Source: CAYLZW01 sp964388085
GTDB lineage: Bacteria > Myxococcota > UBA727 > CAYLZW01
Length of the DNA: 33,956 nucleotides
Direction of reading: 5' to 3'
Assembly: GCA_964388085.1 (NCBI GenBank)
Contig: CAYLZW010000029.1
Coordinates: 1-33,956 of the forward strand
The translations under genes and the position numbers were made by a program. The notes under the pieces were generated by a model. It saw only the letters and a program-made list of their open reading frames with translations, made no database searches and was not told the origin of the DNA. Position 1 is the stretch's first letter. The number at the start of each line of letters is the position of its first letter. Positions 17,455 to 26,540 of this stretch are shown here, one piece after another.

Positions 17455-19527
17455 ATGAAGTCTCGTTCCATCATGGTCGTCGTCGGGTGCAGCGCCCTGA
17501 CGTTTTTGCTGGGTTGTCCCGAGGTCGAGCCCCCCATCGAGGACGGCGGCGTTGGCGTCGACGCCGGCGTGGAGCCGAAGGACGCGGGCGGCGATCCGCC
17601 TCCCGTCGACGGCGGACCGGATCCCGTCTGCGGCGACACCTACGTCACCGGCAACGAGGAGTGCGACGACGGCAACCAGGTGCAGACGGACAGTTGCAAG
17701 AACGACTGCACGTACAACGTCTGCGGCGACGGCTACGTCCTCACCGGCGTCGAGGAGTGTGACGTCGGGGATACGACCAACGGTGACGGTTGCAGCGCCG
17801 TTTGCTTGAACGAGGCCCCGCCGCTCCCGCCCTCCGTCACGCTCTCGGGCTACGTCTACAACCGCAAGTACAAGGACCAGCAGCCGGTCGCGAACATCGA
17901 GACGCGCGCGTTGCAGGTCGCCTGCGGCACGACGTCGCCGTGCGTGGCGACCCCGGCCTACACCGGCATCGATGGCGCGTACTCGGTCGCCGAGCTGCCG
18001 CCGCAGTCGGTCTTTACTCTCGAGATGCGCTCGCGCGCCACCTACGAGGAGCCGTACGAACCGGGCCCCTACGCCGTCCGCGTCAAAGCAGCCTCGAAGG
18101 ACCAGGCCACCGAGGCGTACAACGCCTATTGGACGCAGTACTCATGGCTCGCCGAGGTGGGAGTCGCTTGCGGTCTCTACGAGGCCGGCACCTATGAGGC
18201 GGCCACGTACCCGACCCGGGTCGACGGTAATCCTGACTTCGTGAAGTACTCCGCGTTCATGGGAATGCTGAAAGACGAGTTGGGAGCCGGCGTCGGTGGC
18301 GTCGCGAAGGATCGAATCCAGGTCGAGCTCGGCGGCTACCTGAACGCCAACCCCGATTACGTCTGCTTCCTCAACGTCGATGGCACCGACCCGAACCGGC
18401 TCGTGGGCTCGACAAGCAACACGTCGTATGCCGCGGCATACGGTGCGTTCATCGTCTTCAAGGCGAGGAATGCCAACGCCGTCCCGACCGGGGCCGGCAC
18501 TGGCTACCTGCGAGTTGCGTACGCGGCGGGGCAGCCGAACTTCCAGGAAGCCAGCATCTCGCTCGACGCCGGTAACCTCGGTATGGCAACGCTCTACACG
18601 AACGACGAGCCGGTGCCGCCACCGCTCGACGTCGTCAACTTCGCCGACGTCTACACGGTGCTGCAGACGCAGGGTTGCATCTCGTGCCACACCGAGGGCG
18701 GCGCCGGCGACGTGCAGAACGGCACTTACTACGCTCGCTACGACCTGACGCCGCAGGAGGTCTACGACAACCTGACGGGGCCGGGGACGAACTGCACCGT
18801 CACGGATGGCGTCGGCAACTACCGCGTGTGCGTGAACGATCCCGCCGCGTCGCGCCTGCTGCACCGTCCGCTGCTCGAGTATCCGCCGGACCACCCGAAC
18901 GCGTCCTTCGCGGACACCTATGACGCTAACTACCAGCTGCTCTACGCGTGGGTGGAGCAGGGCGCGCAGTACAACGTCGTCGAGCCGCCGGTGAACAACG
19001 TCTACACTCTCTACGGCGTCATGGACGTGGCCACTCAGCGCGGCTGCACGGCCTGCCACGGCTACAACGTCGACTACGGCGCTACCGGACGTCCGGCCGG
19101 CAACATGGCCCTCAACGGCTGCGAGCAGTACTTCATCGACAATGGCGCCTACACGGCCGCTGGCGTCGATTACGACCCGGCCACGAACCCCGACTATTAC
19201 AAGCGCGACTGCGTCTACTACCACCTGAAGAACTACCTGGTGGGTGACGACCCGTACTACGCCGAGCAGCCGGACAACGACGGCAACGGCACGGCCGGGG
19301 AGACCACCGACGGACGCCGCGTGAACCTCGACTACCCCGAGCACAGCATGCTGCTCAGGAACCCCTACTGCGGCCCGCTCTACTGCGCCGAGGACGAGTA
19401 CCCCGAGGTGCACCCGGTGAAGGTCTTCGCCAACAGCGACGACCCCGGCTACCAGGCGGTCCATTCGTGGATCGCCGACGGCGCGCAGAACAACGGCTCC
19501 GCTGACGAGCTCTACATCCAACAGTGA
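17455..19527 (+). CDS. Diheme cytochrome c lipoprotein with Myxococcus-type cysteine-rich repeats
   Basis: This 690-residue exported lipoprotein has a lipobox LLGC with C21 and a tail of Asp, Gly and Pro (about 28-57). Two tandem cysteine-rich repeats follow, starting CGDTYVTGNEECDDGN and CGDGYVLTGVEECD and ending by residue 117. These match the Myxococcus cysteine-rich repeat seen in myxobacterial surface proteins. A beta-rich region (about 127-385) follows. Two cytochrome modules complete it: C408-I-S-C411-H412 and C531-T-A-C534-H535. Each heme site is followed by a distal stretch ending in YQLLYAWVEQGA or YQAVHSWIADGA, as in planctomycete-type cytochromes. It probably carries electrons or senses redox state at the outer membrane. 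ATG 17455 has GAGG nine bases upstream. Codon use is a little less GC-biased than in its neighbours, with more T and A in third positions. Confidence 0.87.
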   Translation: MKSRSIMVVVGCSALTFLLGCPEVEPPIEDGGVGVDAGVEPKDAGGDPPPVDGGPDPVCGDTYVTGNEECDDGNQVQTDSCKNDCTYNVCGDGYVLTGVEECDVGDTTNGDGCSAVCLNEAPPLPPSVTLSGYVYNRKYKDQQPVANIETRALQVACGTTSPCVATPAYTGIDGAYSVAELPPQSVFTLEMRSRATYEEPYEPGPYAVRVKAASKDQATEAYNAYWTQYSWLAEVGVACGLYEAGTYEAATYPTRVDGNPDFVKYSAFMGMLKDELGAGVGGVAKDRIQVELGGYLNANPDYVCFLNVDGTDPNRLVGSTSNTSYAAAYGAFIVFKARNANAVPTGAGTGYLRVAYAAGQPNFQEASISLDAGNLGMATLYTNDEPVPPPLDVVNFADVYTVLQTQGCISCHTEGGAGDVQNGTYYARYDLTPQEVYDNLTGPGTNCTVTDGVGNYRVCVNDPAASRLLHRPLLEYPPDHPNASFADTYDANYQLLYAWVEQGAQYNVVEPPVNNVYTLYGVMDVATQRGCTACHGYNVDYGATGRPAGNMALNGCEQYFIDNGAYTAAGVDYDPATNPDYYKRDCVYYHLKNYLVGDDPYYAEQPDNDGNGTAGETTDGRRVNLDYPEHSMLLRNPYCGPLYCAEDEYPEVHPVKVFANSDDPGYQAVHSWIADGAQNNGSADELYIQQ

Positions 19528-19549
19528 TCGAGCCGTTAGCGAGCTGAAC

Positions 19550-19588
19550 GAGAGGGCGCCTTCACGGGCGCCCTCTCTCTTTGTGTGC
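19550..19588 (+). terminator. Rho-independent terminator after the cytochrome gene
   Basis: Arms GAGAGGGCGCC (19550-19560) and GGCGCCCTCTC (19567-19577) are perfectly complementary over 11 bases around a 6-base loop. TCTCTTTGTGTG follows. It lies 22 bases after the cytochrome stop and 14 bases past the end of oppF on the opposite strand, so the hairpin may also help end the opp transcript, though without a T-run on that side. Confidence 0.85.
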
Positions 19589-19591
19589 CTG

Positions 19592-20694
<1,103 letters not shown>

Positions 20695-20695
<1 letters not shown>

Positions 20696-21684
20696 CAGGC
20701 CGCCTCTTCGTCGAGGCGGTCGTGGAAGGGACAGCGCACGCTGTGTCCTGCCGCGATCTCCTCGAGCGGCGGAGCCTCGAGGCGGCAGGGCGCGCGCACG
20801 TGCGGGCAGCGCGGGTGGAAGGCGCAACCGACGGGCAGCTTGCTCGGGCTCGGCGGCGCGCCCGGGATCGGTGACAGCTCCTGCACCTCGTCGAGCCGCG
20901 GCACGCTGCGCAGCAGCGCCTTCGTGTAGGGGTGGGCGGGCGCGCTCAGCACGCGCTCGGTCGGGCCCTTCTCGACGAGGCGGCCGGCGTACATGACGGC
21001 GACCTCGTCGGCGATGCCGGCCACGACGCCGAGGTCGTGCGTGATGAACAGCATGGAGGTGCCGAGATCGCGCGAGAGCTCGCCCATGAGCTCGAGGATC
21101 TGCGCCTGGATGGTGACGTCGAGGGCGGTGGTGGGCTCGTCGGCGATGAGCACGCGCGGGCGACAGAGCAGCGCCATGGCGATCATGACGCGCTGGCGCA
21201 TGCCGCCCGAGAACTGGTGTGGGTACTGCGAGAAGCGCCGCTCCACGTCGGAGATGCCGACGCGCGCGAGCATCTCGAGGCTCTTCTTCTTCGCCTGCCG
21301 GCGCGAGAGCCGCTCGTGCACCTCGAGCACCTCGTTGAGCTGGGCGCCGACCCGCAGGAACGGGTTCAAGCTCGTCATGGGGTCTTGGAAGATCATCGCG
21401 ACCTCGCGGCCGCGCACGGCGCACATCTCCTTCTCCTCGAGCGCGAGCACGTCCTTGCCGCCGACGACGACGCTGCCGCCGATGTCGGCGCTGCCGGGCT
21501 CGAGCAGGCGCATGATGGCGAGGCTGGTGACGCTCTTCCCCGAGCCCGACTCGCCGACGAGGGCGATGGTCCGGCCTCGCTCGAGGCGAAAGCTGACGCC
21601 GTCGACGGCCTTCACGACGCCGTCGTCGAGCGTGAAGCGGACCGACAGGTCCGTGACCTCGAGGACGCTCTCCCGGCTGCTCAC
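20695..21684 (-). CDS. oppD: Oligopeptide ABC importer ATPase, OppD type
   Basis: This is the partner ATPase of the importer, 329 residues. It has Walker A GESGSGKSV, Q-loop MIFQDPMTSLNPFLRVG, signature FSGGMRQRVMIAMAL, Walker B VLIADEPTTALD, and FITHDLGVVAGIAD. The C-terminal domain includes HPYTKALLRSVPRLDE and GCAFHPRCP, RAPCRLEAPPLE and RCPFHDR, cysteines known in this subfamily to bind an iron-sulfur cluster in some members. The start is GTG 21682-21684, which overlaps the stop of the cysteine-rich lipoprotein as GTGA. A longer frame to 21843 runs antisense to nothing but overlaps the lipoprotein and is less likely. Translation is therefore coupled to the lipoprotein. Confidence 0.94.
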
Positions 21685-22193
21685 TCGCTCGCGTCTCCCT
21701 GGATGGGCCCTGTGCCCAGGCCCTTGGGCTCGCCCGTGGACGCGCGCACCTCGGGCACACACTTGCCTTCGCGGCAGACCGCGTGCGTGGCGGCGCAGGT
21801 CGGATCGTCGCTCACCACCTGGGCGCAGGCGTACTCGCCGCACACGACGCCGCGCCGCTGCAGCACCTCGGCGAGCTTGTCCTTGTGCACGGCGGCCGCC
21901 TTGCCTCCCGCGGAGCAGCCGCAGCAGTGGAAGCTCGTCAGCGCGCAGTCGTCGTCGACGCTACAGCGCGCCTCGTCCGCGCTGATGAGGGCCGCCCGCA
22001 TCTTGTTGACGCGCGCCTCGAGCGCGATCTGCCGCAGCTTCTCGCGCTGCGCGACTTGCTCCGGCGCCTCGCCGCCGCCGCTGTCGGCGCCTTTCACCGG
22101 GGTCCAGCTGTCCTCGGGCGGCAACGGCTTCGGGCAGGCGGCCACGAGGAGCAGCAGCGGGAGCGCGACGACAGGGACGACGAACGAGCGCAT
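21681..22193 (-). CDS. Cysteine-rich lipoprotein inside the peptide importer operon
   Basis: I do not recognise the family. The 170-residue protein has a lipoprotein signal (1-20, VAAC with C20) followed by proline-rich PKPLPPED. A helical stretch (about 45-75) leads to a cysteine-rich domain. It has ten cysteines, at 77, 83, 90, 91, 93, 118, 123, 133, 140 and 145, enough for five disulfides, in CSVDDDCALTSFHCCGC, VVCGEYAC and CREGKCVP. The last 25 residues are glycine and proline rich. ATG 22191-22193 has a perfect GGAGGT five bases upstream. It lies 22 bases after oppC, and its stop overlaps the oppD start as GTGA. Such placement inside an importer suggests a helper at the membrane, for example one that binds or hands over peptides, but nothing in it proves this. 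Confidence 0.82.
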   Translation of the reverse strand: MRSFVVPVVALPLLLLVAACPKPLPPEDSWTPVKGADSGGGEAPEQVAQREKLRQIALEARVNKMRAALISADEARCSVDDDCALTSFHCCGCSAGGKAAAVHKDKLAEVLQRRGVVCGEYACAQVVSDDPTCAATHAVCREGKCVPEVRASTGEPKGLGTGPIQGDASE

Positions 22194-22215
22194 GGCGGAC
22201 CTCCGAAGGGACGTT

Positions 22216-23163
22216 CTAACGCGACTTACGCCGCATCTGCGGGTCGAGCGCGTCACGCAGGCCGTCCCCGAGCGCGTTCAGACAGAAGATGGTCGCGGCG
22301 AGGAAGCCGCCGGGGAAGATGAGCAGCCAGGGGTACACGGCCATGGAGCGCCGGCCCGCGTCGACGAGGGTGCCCCAGGACGCGTCCGGCGCCTCGACGC
22401 CGAGCCCGAGGAACGACAGGAAGGCCTCCTGCAGGATCACGCTCGGCACGGTGAGCGTCATGTACACGACGACGGGGCCGAGCGTGTTCGGCACCAGATG
22501 ACGGCGAAGCATGGCGAGCCCGCCGGTGCCGTAGGTGCGCGCGGCGGCGACGAACTCGCGGCGCTTGAGGCTCAACACCTGGCCGCGCACGATGCGGGCC
22601 ATGGTCAGCCACTGCACGGCGCCGAGGGCGAGAAAGAGCACCAGCGTCGGGTGGAGGAAGGGCGCGAGCAGCTCCGGCACCGCGGCGCTCTCCCGCACCG
22701 CGCGCACCAGCACCATGAGGATGATGACGAGGAACATATAGGGCAGCGCGTACATGACGTCGACGACGCGCATCATCAGGTCGTCCACGCGGCCGCCGAC
22801 GTAGCCCGCCACGGCGCCGTAGAACACGCCGATGGTGATGGAGACGAGCGTCGCCGAGAAGCCCACGAGCAGGCTCAAGCGGCCGCCTTGCATGACGCGC
22901 ACGAGCATGTCGCGGCCGAGCAGGTCGGTGCCGAAGAGGTGGCTCCAGGACGGCGGCGAGGCCCCGAGCATGACGTCCTGCGCGTGCGGATCGACGTCGA
23001 GGACGACCTCGAGCAGCACCTGCCCGCCGAAGCAGAACAGCACGAGGGCGAAGAGCACGAGCAGGCTCGCCATGGACAGGCGGTTTCTGCCGAGGCGCTT
23101 GCCGGCGTCCTGCCAGAGGCTGGTGCCGACGAGCGTGATCTCTCGGGTGACGGGCTCAGCCAT
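22216..23163 (-). CDS. oppC: Peptide ABC importer permease, OppC type
   Basis: This is one of the two membrane subunits, 315 residues. An N-terminal cytoplasmic piece (LWQDAGKRLGRNRLSM) leads to a first helix (about 31-57), then a periplasmic loop with HLFGTDLLGRDMLVRV, the OppC-type signature. The remaining helices lie between about 95 and 300. The EAA coupling loop is ARTYGTGGLAMLRRHLVPNT, and the C-terminus has FLSFLGLGVEAPDASWGTLV and LNALGDGLRDALDPQ. The ATG at 23161-23163 overlaps the end of oppB by eight bases. The 22-base gap to the lipoprotein gene includes a good ribosome site. Confidence 0.95.
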   Translation of the reverse strand: MAEPVTREITLVGTSLWQDAGKRLGRNRLSMASLLVLFALVLFCFGGQVLLEVVLDVDPHAQDVMLGASPPSWSHLFGTDLLGRDMLVRVMQGGRLSLLVGFSATLVSITIGVFYGAVAGYVGGRVDDLMMRVVDVMYALPYMFLVIILMVLVRAVRESAAVPELLAPFLHPTLVLFLALGAVQWLTMARIVRGQVLSLKRREFVAAARTYGTGGLAMLRRHLVPNTLGPVVVYMTLTVPSVILQEAFLSFLGLGVEAPDASWGTLVDAGRRSMAVYPWLLIFPGGFLAATIFCLNALGDGLRDALDPQMRRKSR

Positions 23164-24088
23164 CGACGCTCACCCGCGGGTCGAGGAGCCCGTACACGAG
23201 GTCCACGACGAGGTTCATGGCCATCAGGAAGGCCGCGTAGACCAGCACGGTGCCGAGCACGAGGTTGTAGTCCCGGTTCAGCGCGCTCTCGATGAACGTG
23301 CGGCCGAGGCCGGGGATGCCGAAGATCTGCTCCACGACGACGGAGCCGGTGAACAGGGCGCTCGTCGCCGGGCCGAGGTAGCTGACCACCGGCAACAGGC
23401 CGCCGCGCAGGCCGTGGCGCACGACGACGAGCCACTCGGGCAGCCCCTTGGCGCGCGCGGTGCGGATGTAGTCCTGGCGCACGACCTCGAGCAGCCCCGC
23501 GCGCGTGAGGCGCGAGATGTACGCCGCGTAGGTGGCGCCGAGGGTGAGCGCCGGCAGGATCCACGTCGAGGGCCCGTCCCACAGCGCCGGCGGCAGCCAG
23601 CCGAGCTCGAGGGAGAACACCAGGATGAGGAGCGGCCCGAGCACGAAGGACGGCACCGAGATGCCGAAGATGCTCGTTCCCATGCCGGCATAGTCGACCC
23701 AGGTGTTCTGGCGGATGGCGGCGAGCACCCCGGTGATCATGCCGAGCGCGAGCGCGAACAGGAGCGCCAGCGCGCCGAGGTGCAGCGAGATGGGGAAGGC
23801 CTCGAGGATGATCTCGCGCACGCTGCGGCCCGGGTACTTGAGGCTCATGCCGGTGCAGCCGTCGACGTCGAGCGAGACCCAGCCCTTCAAGAAGCGCACG
23901 TACTGGGCGCTCAGTGGCGCGTCGCGATCGCACTGGCGCTTGAGGTTCAGCTCGACCTCGGGCGGCAGGCGGCGCTCGGCGTCGAACGGCCCGCCCGGCG
24001 CGACGCGCACGAGGAAGAACGTCAGGCTCGCCACCACGAACAGCACGGCCGGCATCAGGATCAGGCGACGGAGGGCGAAGCTGAACAT
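23156..24088 (-). CDS. oppB: Peptide ABC importer permease, OppB type
   Basis: This is the other membrane subunit, 310 residues. The N-terminus MFSFALRRLILMPAVLFVVA and the following FFLVRVAPGGPFD are typical of OppB/DppB, as are the long periplasmic loop with SLKYPGRSVREII and the helices after residue 95. The EAA loop is ARAKGLPEWLVVVRHGLRGG, and the C-terminal GSVVVEQIFGIPGLGRTFIESALNRDY and VYGLLDPRV are diagnostic. The periplasmic loop (about 36-85) has two cysteines, in KRQCDRDAP and DGCTGMS, which may pair. ATG 24086-24088 shares one base with the oppA stop (TGATG), and its end overlaps oppC by eight bases. Confidence 0.95.
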   Translation of the reverse strand: MFSFALRRLILMPAVLFVVASLTFFLVRVAPGGPFDAERRLPPEVELNLKRQCDRDAPLSAQYVRFLKGWVSLDVDGCTGMSLKYPGRSVREIILEAFPISLHLGALALLFALALGMITGVLAAIRQNTWVDYAGMGTSIFGISVPSFVLGPLLILVFSLELGWLPPALWDGPSTWILPALTLGATYAAYISRLTRAGLLEVVRQDYIRTARAKGLPEWLVVVRHGLRGGLLPVVSYLGPATSALFTGSVVVEQIFGIPGLGRTFIESALNRDYNLVLGTVLVYAAFLMAMNLVVDLVYGLLDPRVSVDG

Positions 24089-26421
24089 CAGCGCTCTCCC
24101 TCCGCCTCGCGCGGCGCGCCCGTGAGGTCGATGGACACGTGCTTGAGCGAGTGCTCGTCGAGGAGGTTCGGGTAGAGGCCCTTTACCTCGGGCGCGAGCA
24201 GGAAGTTGTTCACGTAATAAAACAGCGGCAGGAAGGGCACGTCGCGGTTCAGCATCGCCTCGGCCTTCGCGAGCTGCGCGAGGCGCGCCTCGGGATCCCG
24301 CTCGTAGGACGCGGCCTCGATGAGCGCGTCGTAGTCCGCGTTGGCGTAGCCGGTCTCGTTGTTGCTGCCGCCCGAGACCCACATCTCGAGGAACGTGTTC
24401 GGGTCCGCGTAGTCGCCGATCCAGCCTGAGCGGGTGAGCTGGTAGTCCATGGAGTGGAGCTTCTTCAGGTAGGTCTTCCACTCCTGGTTCGCGAGCGCGA
24501 TGTCGAGGCCGAGCACGTCGTGCCACTGGCGCTGCAGGAACTCGGCGATGAGGCGGTGGTCCTCGCTGGTGTTGAAGAGGAATTCGAGGCGCGGGAAGCC
24601 CTCGCCGCCGGGAAAGCCCGCCTCCGCGAGCAGCTCCTTGGCGCGCAGCGGGTCGTAGCCGGCGCCGTCGACGACGGGATAGCCCGGCAGCCCGGGAGGC
24701 ACGATGTGCGTGGCGACGTGCTGGCCGGCCCGCAACAGGCGCTCGGTGAGCAGCTCCTTGTCGATGGCGAGGTTCAGCGCCTGGCGCACGCGGACGTCGT
24801 CGAGCGGCTTCACCTTGGTGTTGAGGCGCACGAAGTAGGTCGCGAGGTAGGGACCCGAGACGTAGTCGCGCTTGTCGCGCAGCCCGGCCACGAGCTCGAC
24901 GGGCAGCTTGGCGCTGATCATGGCGTCGAGGTAGCCGGCGCGAAACAGGTTCACGTTCGTGTGCACGTCGGAGACGGCGTAGATGACGGCCCGGTCGAGC
25001 TTCACCTCGTCCTTGTCGTGATAGGTCTCGGAGCGCTCGAGCACCATGCGGTCGCGCGCGCGGTGGTGCACGAGGTGGAACGGCCCGTTGGTGACGATGT
25101 TCTCGGGGCGGGTCCACTCGTGGCCGAAGCGCTCGACGATCCAGGCGGGCACCGGACGGAGCGCCGAGAACGCGGTGAGCGCCACGAAGTAGGGCGTCGG
25201 CCGCTCGAGCTCGACGATGAGCTCGCGATCGGAGACGGCGGTGAAGCCGAGCACGCTCGCGTCCGCGAACAGATGTCGACCGGGGAGCCAGCCCTCGCTG
25301 GCCTCCTTGCGGGGGACGGGCGGGCCCTCCACCGCCGTGTCGGCCAGCACGCGCACGTAGAACCAGTGCCGATCGCCGGCGACGTCGTCGAGCGCCTCGA
25401 GCGGCATCCAGCCGGCCTTGCCGCTCGCGAGGTGCAGCACCCGCCCCCAGCGCTCGGAGAAGGCCAGCAGCTCCACCTCGTCGTCGTCCTCGGCGAAGCC
25501 GATGGTCTCGCCCGACGACGCCGGCTCGGCGCGCAGCGGCTGGCGCCCCTCGTAGAGCCGCTCTCCCTCGACGCGACGGCTGTTCACCGACGGAAAGGCC
25601 GCCACCACGTCGCTCTCGCGCACCCACGCCGACGTCCCGCCGCCGGGCGGCCGCACCTGCGCCCACGAGCCGGGCGCGGGGTGACCCGGCTTCTCGTCGT
25701 CGTCGCGGGGGACCTGACGGCTCAACACGAGCGCCACCTGCCCCACCTCGAGGACGCCGGCCGGCGCCGCGTCCTCGCTCGGCGCGTCATACAGCGGCAC
25801 GTCGTCGTCCCCCCGGGTGCGGCGGAGGTTCGAGTCGATGAGCTCCACCTTGGCCCCGGCCTGGAACGGGTGCAGCGCCGGCGCCGCGGGCGGGCGCACC
25901 TTCCCCATGACGACGAAGGGCGGTCGACGAGGACGGTGCCCCTCGCCGAGGATACGCTTGAGCGTGCCGCGGTTGTACGCGCGCGCGCCCTTCACCGAGT
26001 AGAGCTGGTAGGCGTAGCGCGCGGCGGTGCTCGGCCGGAGCACGCGCTCCCAGGCATACACGAAGTCCGACGCCGTCACCCTGCGGCCGTCGCTCCAGAA
26101 GGCGTCCTCGCGCAGCGTGAAGCGATAGAGCAGCGCGTCCTCGCTGACCGTCCACGACGTCGCCACGCCGGGCAGCGGCGCGAGCGTCTTCGCGTCGGGC
26201 TCGGTGAGCCCCTCGAAGAGCTGCTGGGCGACGAAGCTGTCCGGGTGCCCGGTGAGGAGGCCGGGATCGAGGTACTCCGGCTCCTCGAAGTTGTTGTAGT
26301 GGAGCACCTGCTCGTCACGCGGGCGAAAGCGGCCAAAGCGCTCGTCGTCGTCGTCGCCGCCACAGGAGCAGGAAGCGAGCAACGGCAACAGGCAGAGCAG
26401 GGCGACACGAGCGGCGCGCAT
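24088..26421 (-). CDS. oppA: Peptide-binding lipoprotein of the importer, with SH3-like domains inserted
   Basis: This lipoprotein (777 residues) captures peptides for the permeases. The lipobox is LASC with C18. The family core appears in two parts. Part one (about 38-151) holds LHYNNFEEPEYLDPGLLTG and SDGRRVTASDFVYAWERVL. Part two (about 391-770) holds VELERPTPYFVAL, VTNGPFHLV, VRQALNLAIDK and NEWKTY-like signals such as ANQEWKTYLKKL and SGWIGDYADPNTFLEMW. Between them, about 152-390 are extra. This insert contains two SH3b-like repeats: about 188-275 with VPLYDAPSEDAAPAGVLEVG and SWAQVRPPGGGTSAWVRESD, and about 286-345 with PLRAEPASSGETIGFAEDDD and WGRVL and GKAGWMPLEAL. A third partial one may lie at about 350-388. 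Ordinary OppA is near 540 residues. ATG 26419-26421 is chosen over an upstream frame that lacks a signal peptide. Confidence 0.93.
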   Translation of the reverse strand: MRAARVALLCLLPLLASCSCGGDDDDERFGRFRPRDEQVLHYNNFEEPEYLDPGLLTGHPDSFVAQQLFEGLTEPDAKTLAPLPGVATSWTVSEDALLYRFTLREDAFWSDGRRVTASDFVYAWERVLRPSTAARYAYQLYSVKGARAYNRGTLKRILGEGHRPRRPPFVVMGKVRPPAAPALHPFQAGAKVELIDSNLRRTRGDDDVPLYDAPSEDAAPAGVLEVGQVALVLSRQVPRDDDEKPGHPAPGSWAQVRPPGGGTSAWVRESDVVAAFPSVNSRRVEGERLYEGRQPLRAEPASSGETIGFAEDDDEVELLAFSERWGRVLHLASGKAGWMPLEALDDVAGDRHWFYVRVLADTAVEGPPVPRKEASEGWLPGRHLFADASVLGFTAVSDRELIVELERPTPYFVALTAFSALRPVPAWIVERFGHEWTRPENIVTNGPFHLVHHRARDRMVLERSETYHDKDEVKLDRAVIYAVSDVHTNVNLFRAGYLDAMISAKLPVELVAGLRDKRDYVSGPYLATYFVRLNTKVKPLDDVRVRQALNLAIDKELLTERLLRAGQHVATHIVPPGLPGYPVVDGAGYDPLRAKELLAEAGFPGGEGFPRLEFLFNTSEDHRLIAEFLQRQWHDVLGLDIALANQEWKTYLKKLHSMDYQLTRSGWIGDYADPNTFLEMWVSGGSNNETGYANADYDALIEAASYERDPEARLAQLAKAEAMLNRDVPFLPLFYYVNNFLLAPEVKGLYPNLLDEHSLKHVSIDLTGAPREAEGER

Positions 26422-26455
26422 GGACCTCGGGACATACAGCGACGCGCTCACCGGG

Positions 26456-26487
26456 TGTAGCCTACAGGCGTTAGGCGACGCTGCGTC
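26456..26487. promoter_or_regulatory. Two short dyads in the oppA/ATPase divergent gap
   Basis: TGTAGCCTACA (26456-26466) and GACGCTGCGTC (26477-26487) are 11-base odd palindromes with centres 21 bases apart, about two helical turns. They sit in the 119-base gap between the divergent oppA and ATPase genes. They may be protein-binding sites, but two short dyads in GC-rich DNA can arise by chance. Confidence 0.25.
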
Positions 26488-26540
26488 AGCGATCGAACGG
26501 CTCTCGTCCCGCGCCCGCACCCGAGCAGAGGTCCCCCTCC

